Assembly: GCA_034430215.1 (NCBI GenBank)
Contig: DAOUFE010000028.1
Span: forward strand, 1 to 64,000
Origin: UBA4782 sp034430215
GTDB taxonomy: Bacteria; Chloroflexota; Anaerolineae; Anaerolineales; Anaerolineaceae
Direction of reading: 5' to 3'
DNA: 64,000 nt
The translations under genes were made by a program, and so were the position numbers. This document shows, piece by piece, positions 51,764-60,534 of the stretch. The first letter of the stretch is position 1; the number at the start of each line of letters is the position of its first letter. Under the pieces are notes generated by a model. It saw only the letters and a list, made by a program, of their open reading frames with translations. It had not been told where the DNA came from and did not search any database.

Positions 51764-52992
51764 ATACACAGTACTCACATAAAGCAACCCGTCCTCAATC
51801 CTTGCGATTGAAATTGGATCTGCCGCTGCTTATATGTGTGTTTGCTCTCCTCCTGATCGGGATACTCTTTGTGTATTCCTCCAGTTGGAATTATGTACTG
51901 CGTGAGGATTCTTCAGCATCCTATATTCTTCAAAGACAGCTTGTCTTTATTGGTATTGGGCTGGTTTGTGCCATAATTGCCAGCCGCATCGACTATCACA
52001 TTTACACTCGCTGGGTATTGCTCTTCATGCTTGTCACACTGGCAATGTTGATCGCGGTATTTCTTGTAGGTTCACAAGCACCCGGTGTTCCTACCCGTGC
52101 TCTATTCAAGAGTTCCATCCAGCCCTCAGAACTGGCAAAACTTGTGATCATCATCTATCTGGCAGTCTGGCTAAACAATCACCATGACAATTTGAATAAC
52201 TTCACCTTTGGCATTTTACCCCTCCTTTCGATCATTGGTCTCACTGGCGGTTTGATCTTCATGCAGCCCGATATCAGTGCCGCAATAACGGTTGTGTTCC
52301 TTGGTGGAGTTCTGTTCTTTCTGGCTGGTTCCAATTTTCGTCAGGTAGTTTTTGCTCTTGCTATCGTTCTGGCAGTCGGCACCGTGTTTGTATTGATCAG
52401 CTCCACCGGACAGGAACGTATGAGCGATTACCTGAAAGGGTTGATGTCATTACAGGATGCATCTGACCATGTTCGCCGGTCATTGGAAGCGGTCGTTCGT
52501 GGCGGTTTATTTGGAGTTGGAATTGGAAAAGGCAGCACAAAATATTTGGGTCTGCCAGTGCCGTGGACAGATAGCATTTTTGCTGTAATTGCAGAAGAAA
52601 CCGGCTTGATCGGTGGAATTATTGTCCTTGCCCTCTTTATTGTCATTGCCTGGCGTGGGATTCGAATTTCCAGCAATGCTCCAGACCTTCTGGGAAAAAT
52701 CATTGCAGGTGGTATTACGATTTGGATCACAGTGGAAGCCTTGATCAATATTGGAGTTATGGTCAATGTTTTCCCATTTGCAGGAAACGCCCTTCCATTG
52801 GTTAGCTATGGTGGGTCGAGTATGGTAACAACTCTAACAGGTATTGGAATATTGATGAATGTTGCGCGATTTGGAAAATCGAGCAGTAAGAATATTGAGG
52901 AGAACGGATTTCATGAGGCTGTTGATTTGCGCAGGCGGGACCGGAGGCGGCGTGTATCCCGCACTCACGGTACTGCAAGCACTCGGGAGTGA
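51742..52992 (+). CDS. ftsW: septal peptidoglycan glycosyltransferase FtsW
   Basis: The 416-residue SEDS protein has about ten membrane helices, with 'RALFKSSIQPSELAKLVIII', 'FMQPDISAAIT' and 'PLVSYGGSSMV' as family landmarks. It polymerises lipid II at the septum as partner of FtsI. The last 27 residues are rich in arginine ('DLRRRDRRRR'). They are encoded by the same DNA as the conserved start of murG, in a different frame, an 80-bp overlap. Confidence 0.93.
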   Translation: MGQQSFVNTQYSHKATRPQSLRLKLDLPLLICVFALLLIGILFVYSSSWNYVLREDSSASYILQRQLVFIGIGLVCAIIASRIDYHIYTRWVLLFMLVTLAMLIAVFLVGSQAPGVPTRALFKSSIQPSELAKLVIIIYLAVWLNNHHDNLNNFTFGILPLLSIIGLTGGLIFMQPDISAAITVVFLGGVLFFLAGSNFRQVVFALAIVLAVGTVFVLISSTGQERMSDYLKGLMSLQDASDHVRRSLEAVVRGGLFGVGIGKGSTKYLGLPVPWTDSIFAVIAEETGLIGGIIVLALFIVIAWRGIRISSNAPDLLGKIIAGGITIWITVEALINIGVMVNVFPFAGNALPLVSYGGSSMVTTLTGIGILMNVARFGKSSSKNIEENGFHEAVDLRRRDRRRRVSRTHGTASTRE

Positions 52993-54022
52993 TGCCCAAC
53001 CGGTCTTATGGGTTGGCGGAGAGGGCGGTATGGAAGCCGACCTGGTAAAACGCGCCAATATCCCATTTAAAGCCATTCCCGCAGCCGGGGTGCATGGAGT
53101 TGGTCTTCGGCAGATCCCAGGTAATCTGTGGAAATTGTTCCGCGGTTGGGCTGCATCTCGCCGCATCCTTCACAGTTTCAAACCGGATGTTCTTCTATTC
53201 ACAGGAGGGTATGTTGCGGTTCCAATGGCACTGGCAGGAATTCCATATTCATCCCTATTATATGTGCCCGATATCGAGCCAGGGCTTGCATTAAAGGTCC
53301 TTGCCCGCTTCTCTGATGTCATTGCACTAACCGCAGAAGAAAGCAAGAAATTCTTTCATCATAAGAAAACAGTGGTTACTGGTTATCCCACCCGTCCTGA
53401 TCTTGGAACTTGGGATCGTGAGAGTGGTCGTAAAGCGCTCAATCTGGATCCTGATCAAAAAACACTGCTTGTTTTTGGCGGGAGCAAAGGGGCACGTTCA
53501 ATTAATCAGGCAGTGCTGGCGATTCTTCCTGAACTGCTTGAAAAGATGCAGGTGGTTCACATAACAGGAAACCTGGATTGGGAAACAGTCAAAGCCGAAA
53601 CCCAGATGCTAAGCCCAAATACTTGTAAAAATTACCATCCATTTCCTTATCTACACGAAGAAATGGGCGCTGCATTTGCATCTGCAGACCTGGTTGTATC
53701 ACGTGCTGGGGCTTCTGTTCTGGGAGAATTACCAAGATTTGGATTACCCGCCATTCTTGTTCCATACCCATACGCCTGGCGTTATCAGAAGGTTAACGCA
53801 GAATATCTCATTTCAAAGAAAGCTGCGGTAATGCTAGAAAATGAAGCTCTTTCCACAAAACTGCTTCCTTTGATACTTGACCTGTTTCAGGATAATAACC
53901 GCCTGGCTGACATGAAGCAGGCTATGTTTAAACTTGCAAAGCCAGATGCTCCAGAAAAACTTGCAGCCATATTACGAGAATTGGCTGGTTCACAAAATCA
54001 GAATACCGGAGGAGCTGCATGA
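52913..54022 (+). CDS. murG: lipid II synthase MurG
   Basis: The 369-residue glycosyltransferase starts 'MRLLICAGGTGGGVYPAL', which contains the glycine-rich lipid-binding loop. It has 'LFTGGYVAVPMALAG' and the C-terminal donor site 'VVSRAGASVLGELPRFGLPA'. It adds GlcNAc to lipid I. The ORF is open from 52859, but the protein family begins at the ATG at 52913, which has AGGAG 10 nt upstream. The first 80 bp overlap ftsW in another frame. Confidence 0.95.
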   Translation: MRLLICAGGTGGGVYPALTVLQALGSDAQPVLWVGGEGGMEADLVKRANIPFKAIPAAGVHGVGLRQIPGNLWKLFRGWAASRRILHSFKPDVLLFTGGYVAVPMALAGIPYSSLLYVPDIEPGLALKVLARFSDVIALTAEESKKFFHHKKTVVTGYPTRPDLGTWDRESGRKALNLDPDQKTLLVFGGSKGARSINQAVLAILPELLEKMQVVHITGNLDWETVKAETQMLSPNTCKNYHPFPYLHEEMGAAFASADLVVSRAGASVLGELPRFGLPAILVPYPYAWRYQKVNAEYLISKKAAVMLENEALSTKLLPLILDLFQDNNRLADMKQAMFKLAKPDAPEKLAAILRELAGSQNQNTGGAA

Positions 54023-54558
54023 TTGGATTGAATGTTCTCTTCTGGGTTTTTGTAATTCTCTTTGCCGTCATTGGAATTACCCGCGGGTGGGCAAAAGAAG
54101 TTCTGGTTAGTTTCTCCGTAATCCTGGGGTTATTCCTCCTCAATGTGTTGGAAAAGTATGTACCCATCATTAAAGATGAAATGCTGTTGGATCCTGATGG
54201 AACTATTTTCTGGATACGCATTGGATTGATCCTCTTCCTGGTTTTCTTTGGCTATGAAACCCCTCACCTCCCCCGGCTTGCAGAAACCAATAAATTCATC
54301 CGGGAGAAATTTCAAGATTCGTTGCTGGGCTTCTTCATCGGTGGATTGAATGGATATCTTATTTTTGGTACTCTCTGGTATTTCATAGATGTTGCTGGAT
54401 ACCCATTTTCGATCATTACACCCCCAGTGGCAGGAACACCTGTTGGTGATGCAGCGATCACGCTACTATCGTATCTTCCACCGGTATGGCTGGGTATCCC
54501 AGTGATCTATTTTGCGGTGGCTCTTTGTTTTGTATTTGTATTGGTGGTTTTTATCTGA
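54019..54558 (+). CDS. CvpA-like membrane protein
   Basis: The 179-residue protein has about four membrane helices. The opening 'LFAVIGITRGWAKEVLVSFS' and the later 'LGFFIGGLNGYLIFGTLWYF' fit the CvpA pattern of a small integral membrane protein. CvpA homologues affect envelope integrity or colicin V export. A role inside the cell-wall cluster is plausible but unproven. It overlaps murG by 4 bp and its TGA overlaps the murC ATG, so it is fully embedded in the translational chain. Confidence 0.6.
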   Translation: MIGLNVLFWVFVILFAVIGITRGWAKEVLVSFSVILGLFLLNVLEKYVPIIKDEMLLDPDGTIFWIRIGLILFLVFFGYETPHLPRLAETNKFIREKFQDSLLGFFIGGLNGYLIFGTLWYFIDVAGYPFSIITPPVAGTPVGDAAITLLSYLPPVWLGIPVIYFAVALCFVFVLVVFI

Positions 54559-55949
54559 TGGAACACGTACACTTTATTGGCATTGGAGGGACCGGTCTTT
54601 CCGCTATCGCTCGCCTGCTTCTAGAAAGCGGGTACACGGTAAGTGGTTCTGACCGGTCGGACACTCCACTCGGAAGAGACCTGGCGACAGCCGGCGTTCA
54701 GGTATCTATCGGACATGCGGCAGAACATATCCGCGGTGCTGATATTGTTGTACGCTCATCCGCAGTACCAGATGATAACCCCGAGGTAATTGCTGCCCTG
54801 CAGGCTGGCATCCCTGTTCTCAAACGCTCTGCATTTCTTGGACGATTAATGCAAGACCGGATGAGTATTGCGATTGCTGGCACGCATGGTAAAACGACAA
54901 CCACGGCGATGATTTCCTGGATTTTCTCCGCTCTTGGCGAAGATCCCAGCTACATTATTGGCGGTGTTTCGAAAAACCTCGGGAACAATGCGCATGCAGG
55001 CAAAGGCAAATACTTCATCATCGAAGCAGATGAGTACGATCGCATGTTTTTGGGATTGGAACCTAATTTTGCTGTCATCAATACACTGGAGTACGACCAT
55101 CCAGATTGCTTCCAAACTCCAGAAATTTATCATCAAGCTTTCGTAGACTTTATTCATCAATTGAAGCCCGGCGGACACCTGTTTGTTTGCCGTGACAATC
55201 CTGGAGCTTTTAGTCTAGCTGGAGCGATAATGCAGGCTCGAAAAGCCTGGACTTTTGGTCTGGACCCTGCTTCTGACTATCATGCAAAAGATCTGCAGAT
55301 CAACAACCAGGGTGGTTTTTCTTTCACAGTTATTTTCGAGCCCTGGGGAAAACCATCAGAAATCCTTGCACAGGTTCGGTTGCAGGTACCTGGCGAACAC
55401 AATGTGCGTAATGCAATGGCAGCACTGGCAGTGTGTCACCAGGCAGGTTTGGATACACAGAAAGCAGCAGAAACTCTTGCCCTGTTCATTGGAGCAGGTC
55501 GCCGCTTTGATGTATTGGGTGAAGCAAATGGCATCACTATCGTGGATGATTATGCGCATCACCCTACCGAAATTCAAACCACCCTGGCAGCAGCACGTAA
55601 TCGTTACGGAAGCAGAAGGCTGGTCGCGGTCTGGCAGCCTCATACCTATACCCGCACCATTTCTCTGCTGAATGATTTTTGTAACGCTTTTAAACAGGCA
55701 AATCTTGTATTCGTTACCGAAATCTATGCAGCCAGAGAAAAAGATCCTGCCATTACTGGATCACAAATCGTCAAAAAAATGGGTCTTCCCGAATCACAGT
55801 TTCTTCCTTCGGTGTCAATGGCGGGTGACCAATTGCTGCGATTTCTTCATCCAGGTGATGTTCTTCTGGTTCTTTCTGCAGGTGATGCAGATCAAATAAG
55901 CAAAGATGTATTAGCTGGTTTACAAAATAAGGAGGTGAATCATGGCTGA
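54558..55949 (+). CDS. murC: UDP-MurNAc:L-Ala ligase
   Basis: The 463-residue ligase starts 'MEHVHFIGIGGTGLSAIARL', has the ATP loop 'GTHGKTTTTAMISW', and continues with 'YIIGGVSKNLGNNAHAGKGK' and 'VDDYAHHPTEIQTTL'. It adds the first amino acid of the stem peptide. The frame is open from 54486, but the start at 54558 overlaps the previous stop (TGATG) and fits the family. The 3' end contains the ribosome site and ATG of the next small ORF. Confidence 0.96.
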   Translation: MEHVHFIGIGGTGLSAIARLLLESGYTVSGSDRSDTPLGRDLATAGVQVSIGHAAEHIRGADIVVRSSAVPDDNPEVIAALQAGIPVLKRSAFLGRLMQDRMSIAIAGTHGKTTTTAMISWIFSALGEDPSYIIGGVSKNLGNNAHAGKGKYFIIEADEYDRMFLGLEPNFAVINTLEYDHPDCFQTPEIYHQAFVDFIHQLKPGGHLFVCRDNPGAFSLAGAIMQARKAWTFGLDPASDYHAKDLQINNQGGFSFTVIFEPWGKPSEILAQVRLQVPGEHNVRNAMAALAVCHQAGLDTQKAAETLALFIGAGRRFDVLGEANGITIVDDYAHHPTEIQTTLAAARNRYGSRRLVAVWQPHTYTRTISLLNDFCNAFKQANLVFVTEIYAAREKDPAITGSQIVKKMGLPESQFLPSVSMAGDQLLRFLHPGDVLLVLSAGDADQISKDVLAGLQNKEVNHG

Positions 55950-56127
55950 TATTCAAACCAATTTGTTTGTTTCTCCTCGTACCACAGCTCAAATCACAAT
56001 CAAAGAGGAAGCAGTGGATTTCCATCGGTTCTTCCCGGTGGAAAGGTTATCCGCAAGTGAAAAAGAGCAGGTCGAAAAATTAATCGATTTTCTAAAGAAT
56101 TATGCCCCCGAGGTAAAAACGAAGTGA
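55942..56127 (+). CDS. 61-residue protein of unknown function between murC and murB
   Basis: The ORF starts 8 bp before the murC stop, with an excellent ribosome site (AAGGAGGTG) in front, and its stop overlaps the murB start by 4 bp. The protein is soluble. The N-terminal part has Thr/Ile-rich strands ('TTAQITIKEE'), and an amphipathic, charged helix follows ('ASEKEQVEKLIDFLKNYAPE'). I do not recognise a family. Its tight coupling to murC and murB argues that it is expressed and related to precursor synthesis or division. Confidence 0.65.
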   Translation: MADIQTNLFVSPRTTAQITIKEEAVDFHRFFPVERLSASEKEQVEKLIDFLKNYAPEVKTK

Positions 56128-57056
56128 ACCTGAACTCCGGTAGAATGGACCAGCTTCAATCAGCACTTGGAAAGAAACTCCAGGTCAATGTTCCTTTGGG
56201 AGGATTCACATCTTCCAGAATTGGTGGCAAAGCTGATGGGCTGGTGATCGTCAACACGCTGTCAGAACTAGAACATGCTGTCACAACTTGTTGGCAATTG
56301 GGTATCCCTTGCCGGATTTTAGGGAATGCATCCAATGTTCTCATTTCTGATCAAGGTTATCGCGGTGTTGTGATCATTAACCGGGCTAAAGCAATTCATT
56401 TTGAAGAAAATCTCGAATCACCTTTCGTAACAACCTCATCTGGTACCAATTTGGGCGGACTTGCCCGTCAGGCAGCTATTCATGGTTTCAGTGGTCTGGA
56501 ATGGGCTGCTTTTATACCAGGAACGGTGGGCGGCGCAGTTTATGGCAATGCAGGTGCTCATGGGAGTGATATTCAATCATGCCTGATCATGGCAGAAATC
56601 TTGCACCAGAATAACGGTAGAGAGAGCTGGAACTGTGAGCAGTTAGGATTTACTTATCGCTCCAGTGTGTTGAAACGCACACACGCACCGGTAGTGATCC
56701 TTAGTGCACAGTTCAGACTCACTCATAGCACAAAAGAAGAAGTACAGGCACGCATGGATACATTCAATGATCGTCGCCGGAAGACCCAACCCCCAGGCGC
56801 CAGCATGGGTTCGATGTTCAAGAATCCTTCTGGTGATCATGCAGGACGTTTGATCGAAGCAGCCGGATTGAAAGGTACCCGCATTGGAGGGGTTGAGATC
56901 AGCCCTATGCATGCCAACTTTTTCGTGAACCAGCAGGATGCAAGCGCCAGCGATGTTGTTCGACTTATTCGCCTGGTGCAAAAAACGGTTAAGGCACAGT
57001 TCGATATCGAACTTGAACTCGAAATTGAATTATTGGGTGAATGGAATGAAATCTAA
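56124..57056 (+). CDS. murB: UDP-N-acetylenolpyruvylglucosamine reductase
   Basis: The 310-residue FAD enzyme has 'TSSRIGGKADGLV', the flavin-binding 'LGNASNVLISDQGYRGVVI' and 'FIPGTVGGAVYGNAGAHG'. The active-site region is 'GSMFKNPSGDHAGRLIEAAG'. The length fits the shorter (type II) MurB. It reduces enolpyruvyl-UDP-GlcNAc to UDP-MurNAc. The start is a GTG overlapping the 61-residue ORF, and the 3' end overlaps ddl by 11 bp. Confidence 0.94.
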   Translation: MNLNSGRMDQLQSALGKKLQVNVPLGGFTSSRIGGKADGLVIVNTLSELEHAVTTCWQLGIPCRILGNASNVLISDQGYRGVVIINRAKAIHFEENLESPFVTTSSGTNLGGLARQAAIHGFSGLEWAAFIPGTVGGAVYGNAGAHGSDIQSCLIMAEILHQNNGRESWNCEQLGFTYRSSVLKRTHAPVVILSAQFRLTHSTKEEVQARMDTFNDRRRKTQPPGASMGSMFKNPSGDHAGRLIEAAGLKGTRIGGVEISPMHANFFVNQQDASASDVVRLIRLVQKTVKAQFDIELELEIELLGEWNEI

Positions 57057-58218
57057 AATCAACATTGGTGTGATCTTTGGCGGCAGATCGGGAGAACATG
57101 ATGTCTCTCTTATGTCTGCACGCTCCATCATGGCTGCTTTGAATCCAAAATCAGATACCAGCTTCAACTTTGGTGAAATCCCTGCTGGAAAAACAAACCA
57201 GGAAAAATATAATGTTATCCCCATCGCCATCACCCGTGATGGCAAATGGATGATTGGTGAAAATCTACGCCAGAATCTGGTCGATGGAAATGTGAATAAC
57301 CTTACACCGGTTGTACTCTTGCCAGAACCAGGAAATAACACCCTTTATGCCCGCAGAAGTACTTCTCAGGGAACGATCCTCGATCCGGTGTGTTCTCTGG
57401 ATGTAGTTTTTCCCGTACTGCATGGTTCATTCGGTGAAGATGGTACCATTCAGGGTTTATTTGAAATGGCTGGCATTGCTTATGTCGGAGCTGGTGTGCT
57501 GGCTTCATCCGTTGGTATGGATAAGATCCTCTTCAAAGACCTGATGAAAGCCCACAATATTCCTGTATCTGAATACCTTGCCTTCCGTAGAGACGAAATT
57601 GAAAGTAATCCAGAAAGGGTCATTCAGGCTTGTGAAGCGTTAACCGCTTATCCATTGTTTGTGAAACCCGCCAACATGGGTTCATCCGTTGGCATCTCTA
57701 AATGTTATAACCGATCTGACTTGTTGGAAGGGTTGATCGAAGCAGCACAATACGACCGCCGGATCCTGGTGGAACGAGGCATTAATGCTCGTGAGATCGA
57801 ATTGAGCGTTCTGGGAAACAATCATCCCAAAGCATCCAGCCCAGGTGAAATTTGCCCCATCGCAGATTTCTATTCTTATGATGCAAAGTACATTGATAAC
57901 AACACCATGCTCTATGTTCCCGCTCAAGTGGATGAAAGCATCATTCAACAGGCAAAGGAAATTGCAGTAAAAGTCTATCAGGCAATCGATTGTGCTGGAA
58001 TGTCTCGTGTTGATTTCTTGCTTGATAAAGATTCATCAGTGCTTTATGTCAATGAAGTTAACACTATACCCGGGTTTACGAATATCAGTATGTACCCCAA
58101 ACTGTGGGAATGTGACGGTATAAGCTTCCCAGAGCTTGTCGACCGGCTGGTCGAACTTGCACTGGAAAGAAAAGCGGAAAATGATCGAACCATTCGTACT
58201 TATGGGAGTAAAGCATGA
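57046..58218 (+). CDS. ddl: D-alanine-D-alanine ligase
   Basis: The 390-residue ATP-grasp enzyme has 'GVIFGGRSGEHDVSLMSARS', 'VFPVLHGSFGEDGTIQGLFE', 'PLFVKPANMGSSVGISKC' and 'YVNEVNTIPGFTNISMYPKL', all characteristic of Ddl. It makes the dipeptide used by MurF. The ORF extends upstream to 56938, but the ATG at 57046 begins the conserved KINIGVIFGG. ftsQ starts within its stop codon (ATGA). Confidence 0.95.
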   Translation: MKSKINIGVIFGGRSGEHDVSLMSARSIMAALNPKSDTSFNFGEIPAGKTNQEKYNVIPIAITRDGKWMIGENLRQNLVDGNVNNLTPVVLLPEPGNNTLYARRSTSQGTILDPVCSLDVVFPVLHGSFGEDGTIQGLFEMAGIAYVGAGVLASSVGMDKILFKDLMKAHNIPVSEYLAFRRDEIESNPERVIQACEALTAYPLFVKPANMGSSVGISKCYNRSDLLEGLIEAAQYDRRILVERGINAREIELSVLGNNHPKASSPGEICPIADFYSYDAKYIDNNTMLYVPAQVDESIIQQAKEIAVKVYQAIDCAGMSRVDFLLDKDSSVLYVNEVNTIPGFTNISMYPKLWECDGISFPELVDRLVELALERKAENDRTIRTYGSKA

Positions 58219-59210
58219 GGTTGAGTAACAATTCGACCACTCGTTCTGAGAGGATCCGAGCCCGCCGTAACCAGCAGTCACAACAAAAGGTGACGAAAGC
58301 AGGTGAGCAGGTAAGACGCACTACCACGTATCGTCTCCCTGTTACGGTAAGAGGCAATGTAGGAACACCCGTGATCCGGCGTGCTTATAATCAGCCACGC
58401 AGGCAATATGCAATTTCTATGGGTTCCTCTGGAGTGGAAATGCTTACTCCTTCAGTCCCTATCATAAAATTCGGATGGCGGCTGGTTTCAGCAGTATTGG
58501 CTGTTCTGTTTCTTTGTTTGCTTATCATCTTAACGAATATGGAACAATTTCGGGTCAAGCAGCCCGTACTGGTGGGTTTTGAGCGTATCACAGCGGCAGA
58601 TCTCGAATCGGCTTTGTTGGTGACCGGTGAACCGGTTTTTGCCATCGATCCAGAAGAAATCCAATCTACATTACAGGCTGCATTTCCAGAGCTTTCCAAT
58701 ATTACTGTTCATGTTAATTTCCCCGCAAACCTGATCATTAGCGCCAGTGAGCGAGTGCCAGTAATTTCCTGGGAACAAGATGATAAGGTACAGTGGATCG
58801 ATGCAGAAGGTGTACTCTTCCCACCACGCGGAGAGCAGATCGTACTCTTGACTATTATGTCTGATGGCAACCCTCCCATGGTTCTTAACCCAACTCCTGC
58901 AGAAAATACTGAAGGAGATGTCGAGACAATAAAAACACCGGATAAGGTTAAACCTGAATTCATCCTCGCTGCACAAAAATTAAGTGAACATTTGGGGACA
59001 GGAGCTGCAATTATTTATAGTGAAACGAACGGACTTGGGTGGGGTGATCCAAGAGGTTGGAAGGTGTATATTGGATCGACCCTGGATAATTTGGACGAGA
59101 AGATCAAGGTTTATAACACACTGGTTGATAAGTTGAGTGCTGAAGGCGCACAACCGGCCATAATCAATTTAGAATTCATCGATGCGCCTTACTACCGCCT
59201 GGAGCAATAA
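58215..59210 (+). CDS. ftsQ: FtsQ/DivIB-like division protein
   Basis: The 331-residue bitopic protein has a long basic cytoplasmic tail (1-88, many Arg and Gln), one membrane helix (about 90-110), a POTRA-like domain (about 115-185, 'AFPELSNITVHVNFPANLII') and a beta domain. It would scaffold FtsL and related partners at the septum. It overlaps ddl by 4 bp and is followed by ftsA after 2 bp. Confidence 0.85.
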   Translation: MRLSNNSTTRSERIRARRNQQSQQKVTKAGEQVRRTTTYRLPVTVRGNVGTPVIRRAYNQPRRQYAISMGSSGVEMLTPSVPIIKFGWRLVSAVLAVLFLCLLIILTNMEQFRVKQPVLVGFERITAADLESALLVTGEPVFAIDPEEIQSTLQAAFPELSNITVHVNFPANLIISASERVPVISWEQDDKVQWIDAEGVLFPPRGEQIVLLTIMSDGNPPMVLNPTPAENTEGDVETIKTPDKVKPEFILAAQKLSEHLGTGAAIIYSETNGLGWGDPRGWKVYIGSTLDNLDEKIKVYNTLVDKLSAEGAQPAIINLEFIDAPYYRLEQ

Positions 59211-59212
59211 TT

Positions 59213-60460
59213 ATGGACGAACCAATTGTTGTGGGAATTGATATTGGCACTACAAAAATCTGTACGCTGATCGCTCGAGTTGAGGGCGAACATAATCTGC
59301 GTATTCTGGGCGTGGGTATTGAACCCTCTCAAGGGCTGCGCCGTGGAACAATTGTCGACTTGCAGGCTGCTTCTCTGGCAATAGCGAAATCTGTTGAGAA
59401 AGCAGAACGCTCTTCTGGTCTTGAGATCACTTCCGCATTAGTCAGTCTGGCTGGGGCAAATGTCTCTTCGGTTAATTCCCGTGGTGTAGTTGGCATATCG
59501 GGGCGAGCGATCACACAAGACGACATTGACCGGGCTTTGGATGCTGCGCAGGCGGTTGCCATCCCCCATGCCCGTGAGATCATCCATGTCATCCAACGTG
59601 GCTTCACAGTCGATGGTGAAGGTGGTATCCGCTCTCCCATTGGTATGCATGGATACCGGTTGGAAGTCGAAGCACATATCATCACCGCTGCAGCTGCTAC
59701 CGTTGAAAATTTACGTCAATGTGTCGAAGCTGCTGGGGTCAGGGTTGTGCAATTCGTACTGAACCCTCTGGCAAGTGCTGAAGTAGTTTTGAACGAAACT
59801 GAACGTCAAATGGGCGCTGTAGTAGTGGATATAGGCGGCGGAACAACAGATATGGCAATCTACATCGAAGGCGATATCTGGCATACCGCTGTGATTCCTG
59901 TAGGCGGCAATCATGTCACTTCAGACATCGCGCAAGGGCTGCATCTGCCTATCACCATGGCGGAAGATGTAAAAAAGCAATACGGATATGCTGTTGAGAA
60001 TGATGTAGACGCATCAGAGACCTTTAGTGTGCGATCTTTTGGCGAAGAAAAACCCGTTCAGGTCAGCCGGAAAGACCTGGCGATGATCATTGAAGCACGG
60101 GTAGCTGAAATATTTGAACTGGTTTTAGCTGAGATTAAACGATCAGGGTATGACGGGCTGCTTCCCGCAGGTGTGGTACTTACGGGTGGCGTTTGCAATC
60201 TTCCTGGCATTCGTAGCCTGGCTACACAGGTATTGGGTTTGCCGGTGCAGATCGTCAAACCTGAAAATCTTGTCGGTTTGGTGGATCAATTGCATTCTCC
60301 TGCATACTCCACCAGTGTCGGTTTATTGTATTGGGCATTAATCATGAATGACAATATTACCCCTGCTCCACGACGTGGAGGAGGATCTGCGAGGGATCAT
60401 TCATCGGGAGGAATTAATTGGGATTGGATAAAACGATTCTTGCGTTCATTGTTGCCATAA
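59213..60460 (+). CDS. ftsA: FtsA actin-like division protein
   Basis: The 415-residue protein has the actin-fold ATP motifs 'GIDIGTTKICTLIARV' and 'VVVDIGGGTTDMAIY' and the 1C domain between them. A C-terminal amphipathic helix ('WIKRFLRSLL') serves for membrane attachment. It tethers FtsZ to the membrane. The linker before the helix is rich in Gly, Arg and Ser. Confidence 0.96.
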   Translation: MDEPIVVGIDIGTTKICTLIARVEGEHNLRILGVGIEPSQGLRRGTIVDLQAASLAIAKSVEKAERSSGLEITSALVSLAGANVSSVNSRGVVGISGRAITQDDIDRALDAAQAVAIPHAREIIHVIQRGFTVDGEGGIRSPIGMHGYRLEVEAHIITAAAATVENLRQCVEAAGVRVVQFVLNPLASAEVVLNETERQMGAVVVDIGGGTTDMAIYIEGDIWHTAVIPVGGNHVTSDIAQGLHLPITMAEDVKKQYGYAVENDVDASETFSVRSFGEEKPVQVSRKDLAMIIEARVAEIFELVLAEIKRSGYDGLLPAGVVLTGGVCNLPGIRSLATQVLGLPVQIVKPENLVGLVDQLHSPAYSTSVGLLYWALIMNDNITPAPRRGGGSARDHSSGGINWDWIKRFLRSLLP

Positions 60461-60534
60461 ATAAAGAAATTCGACCTATCAGGTCTGTTCATAGTTTTCA
60501 TTGAAATCGTTTTTTAGAGACAGAGGAGGAACCA

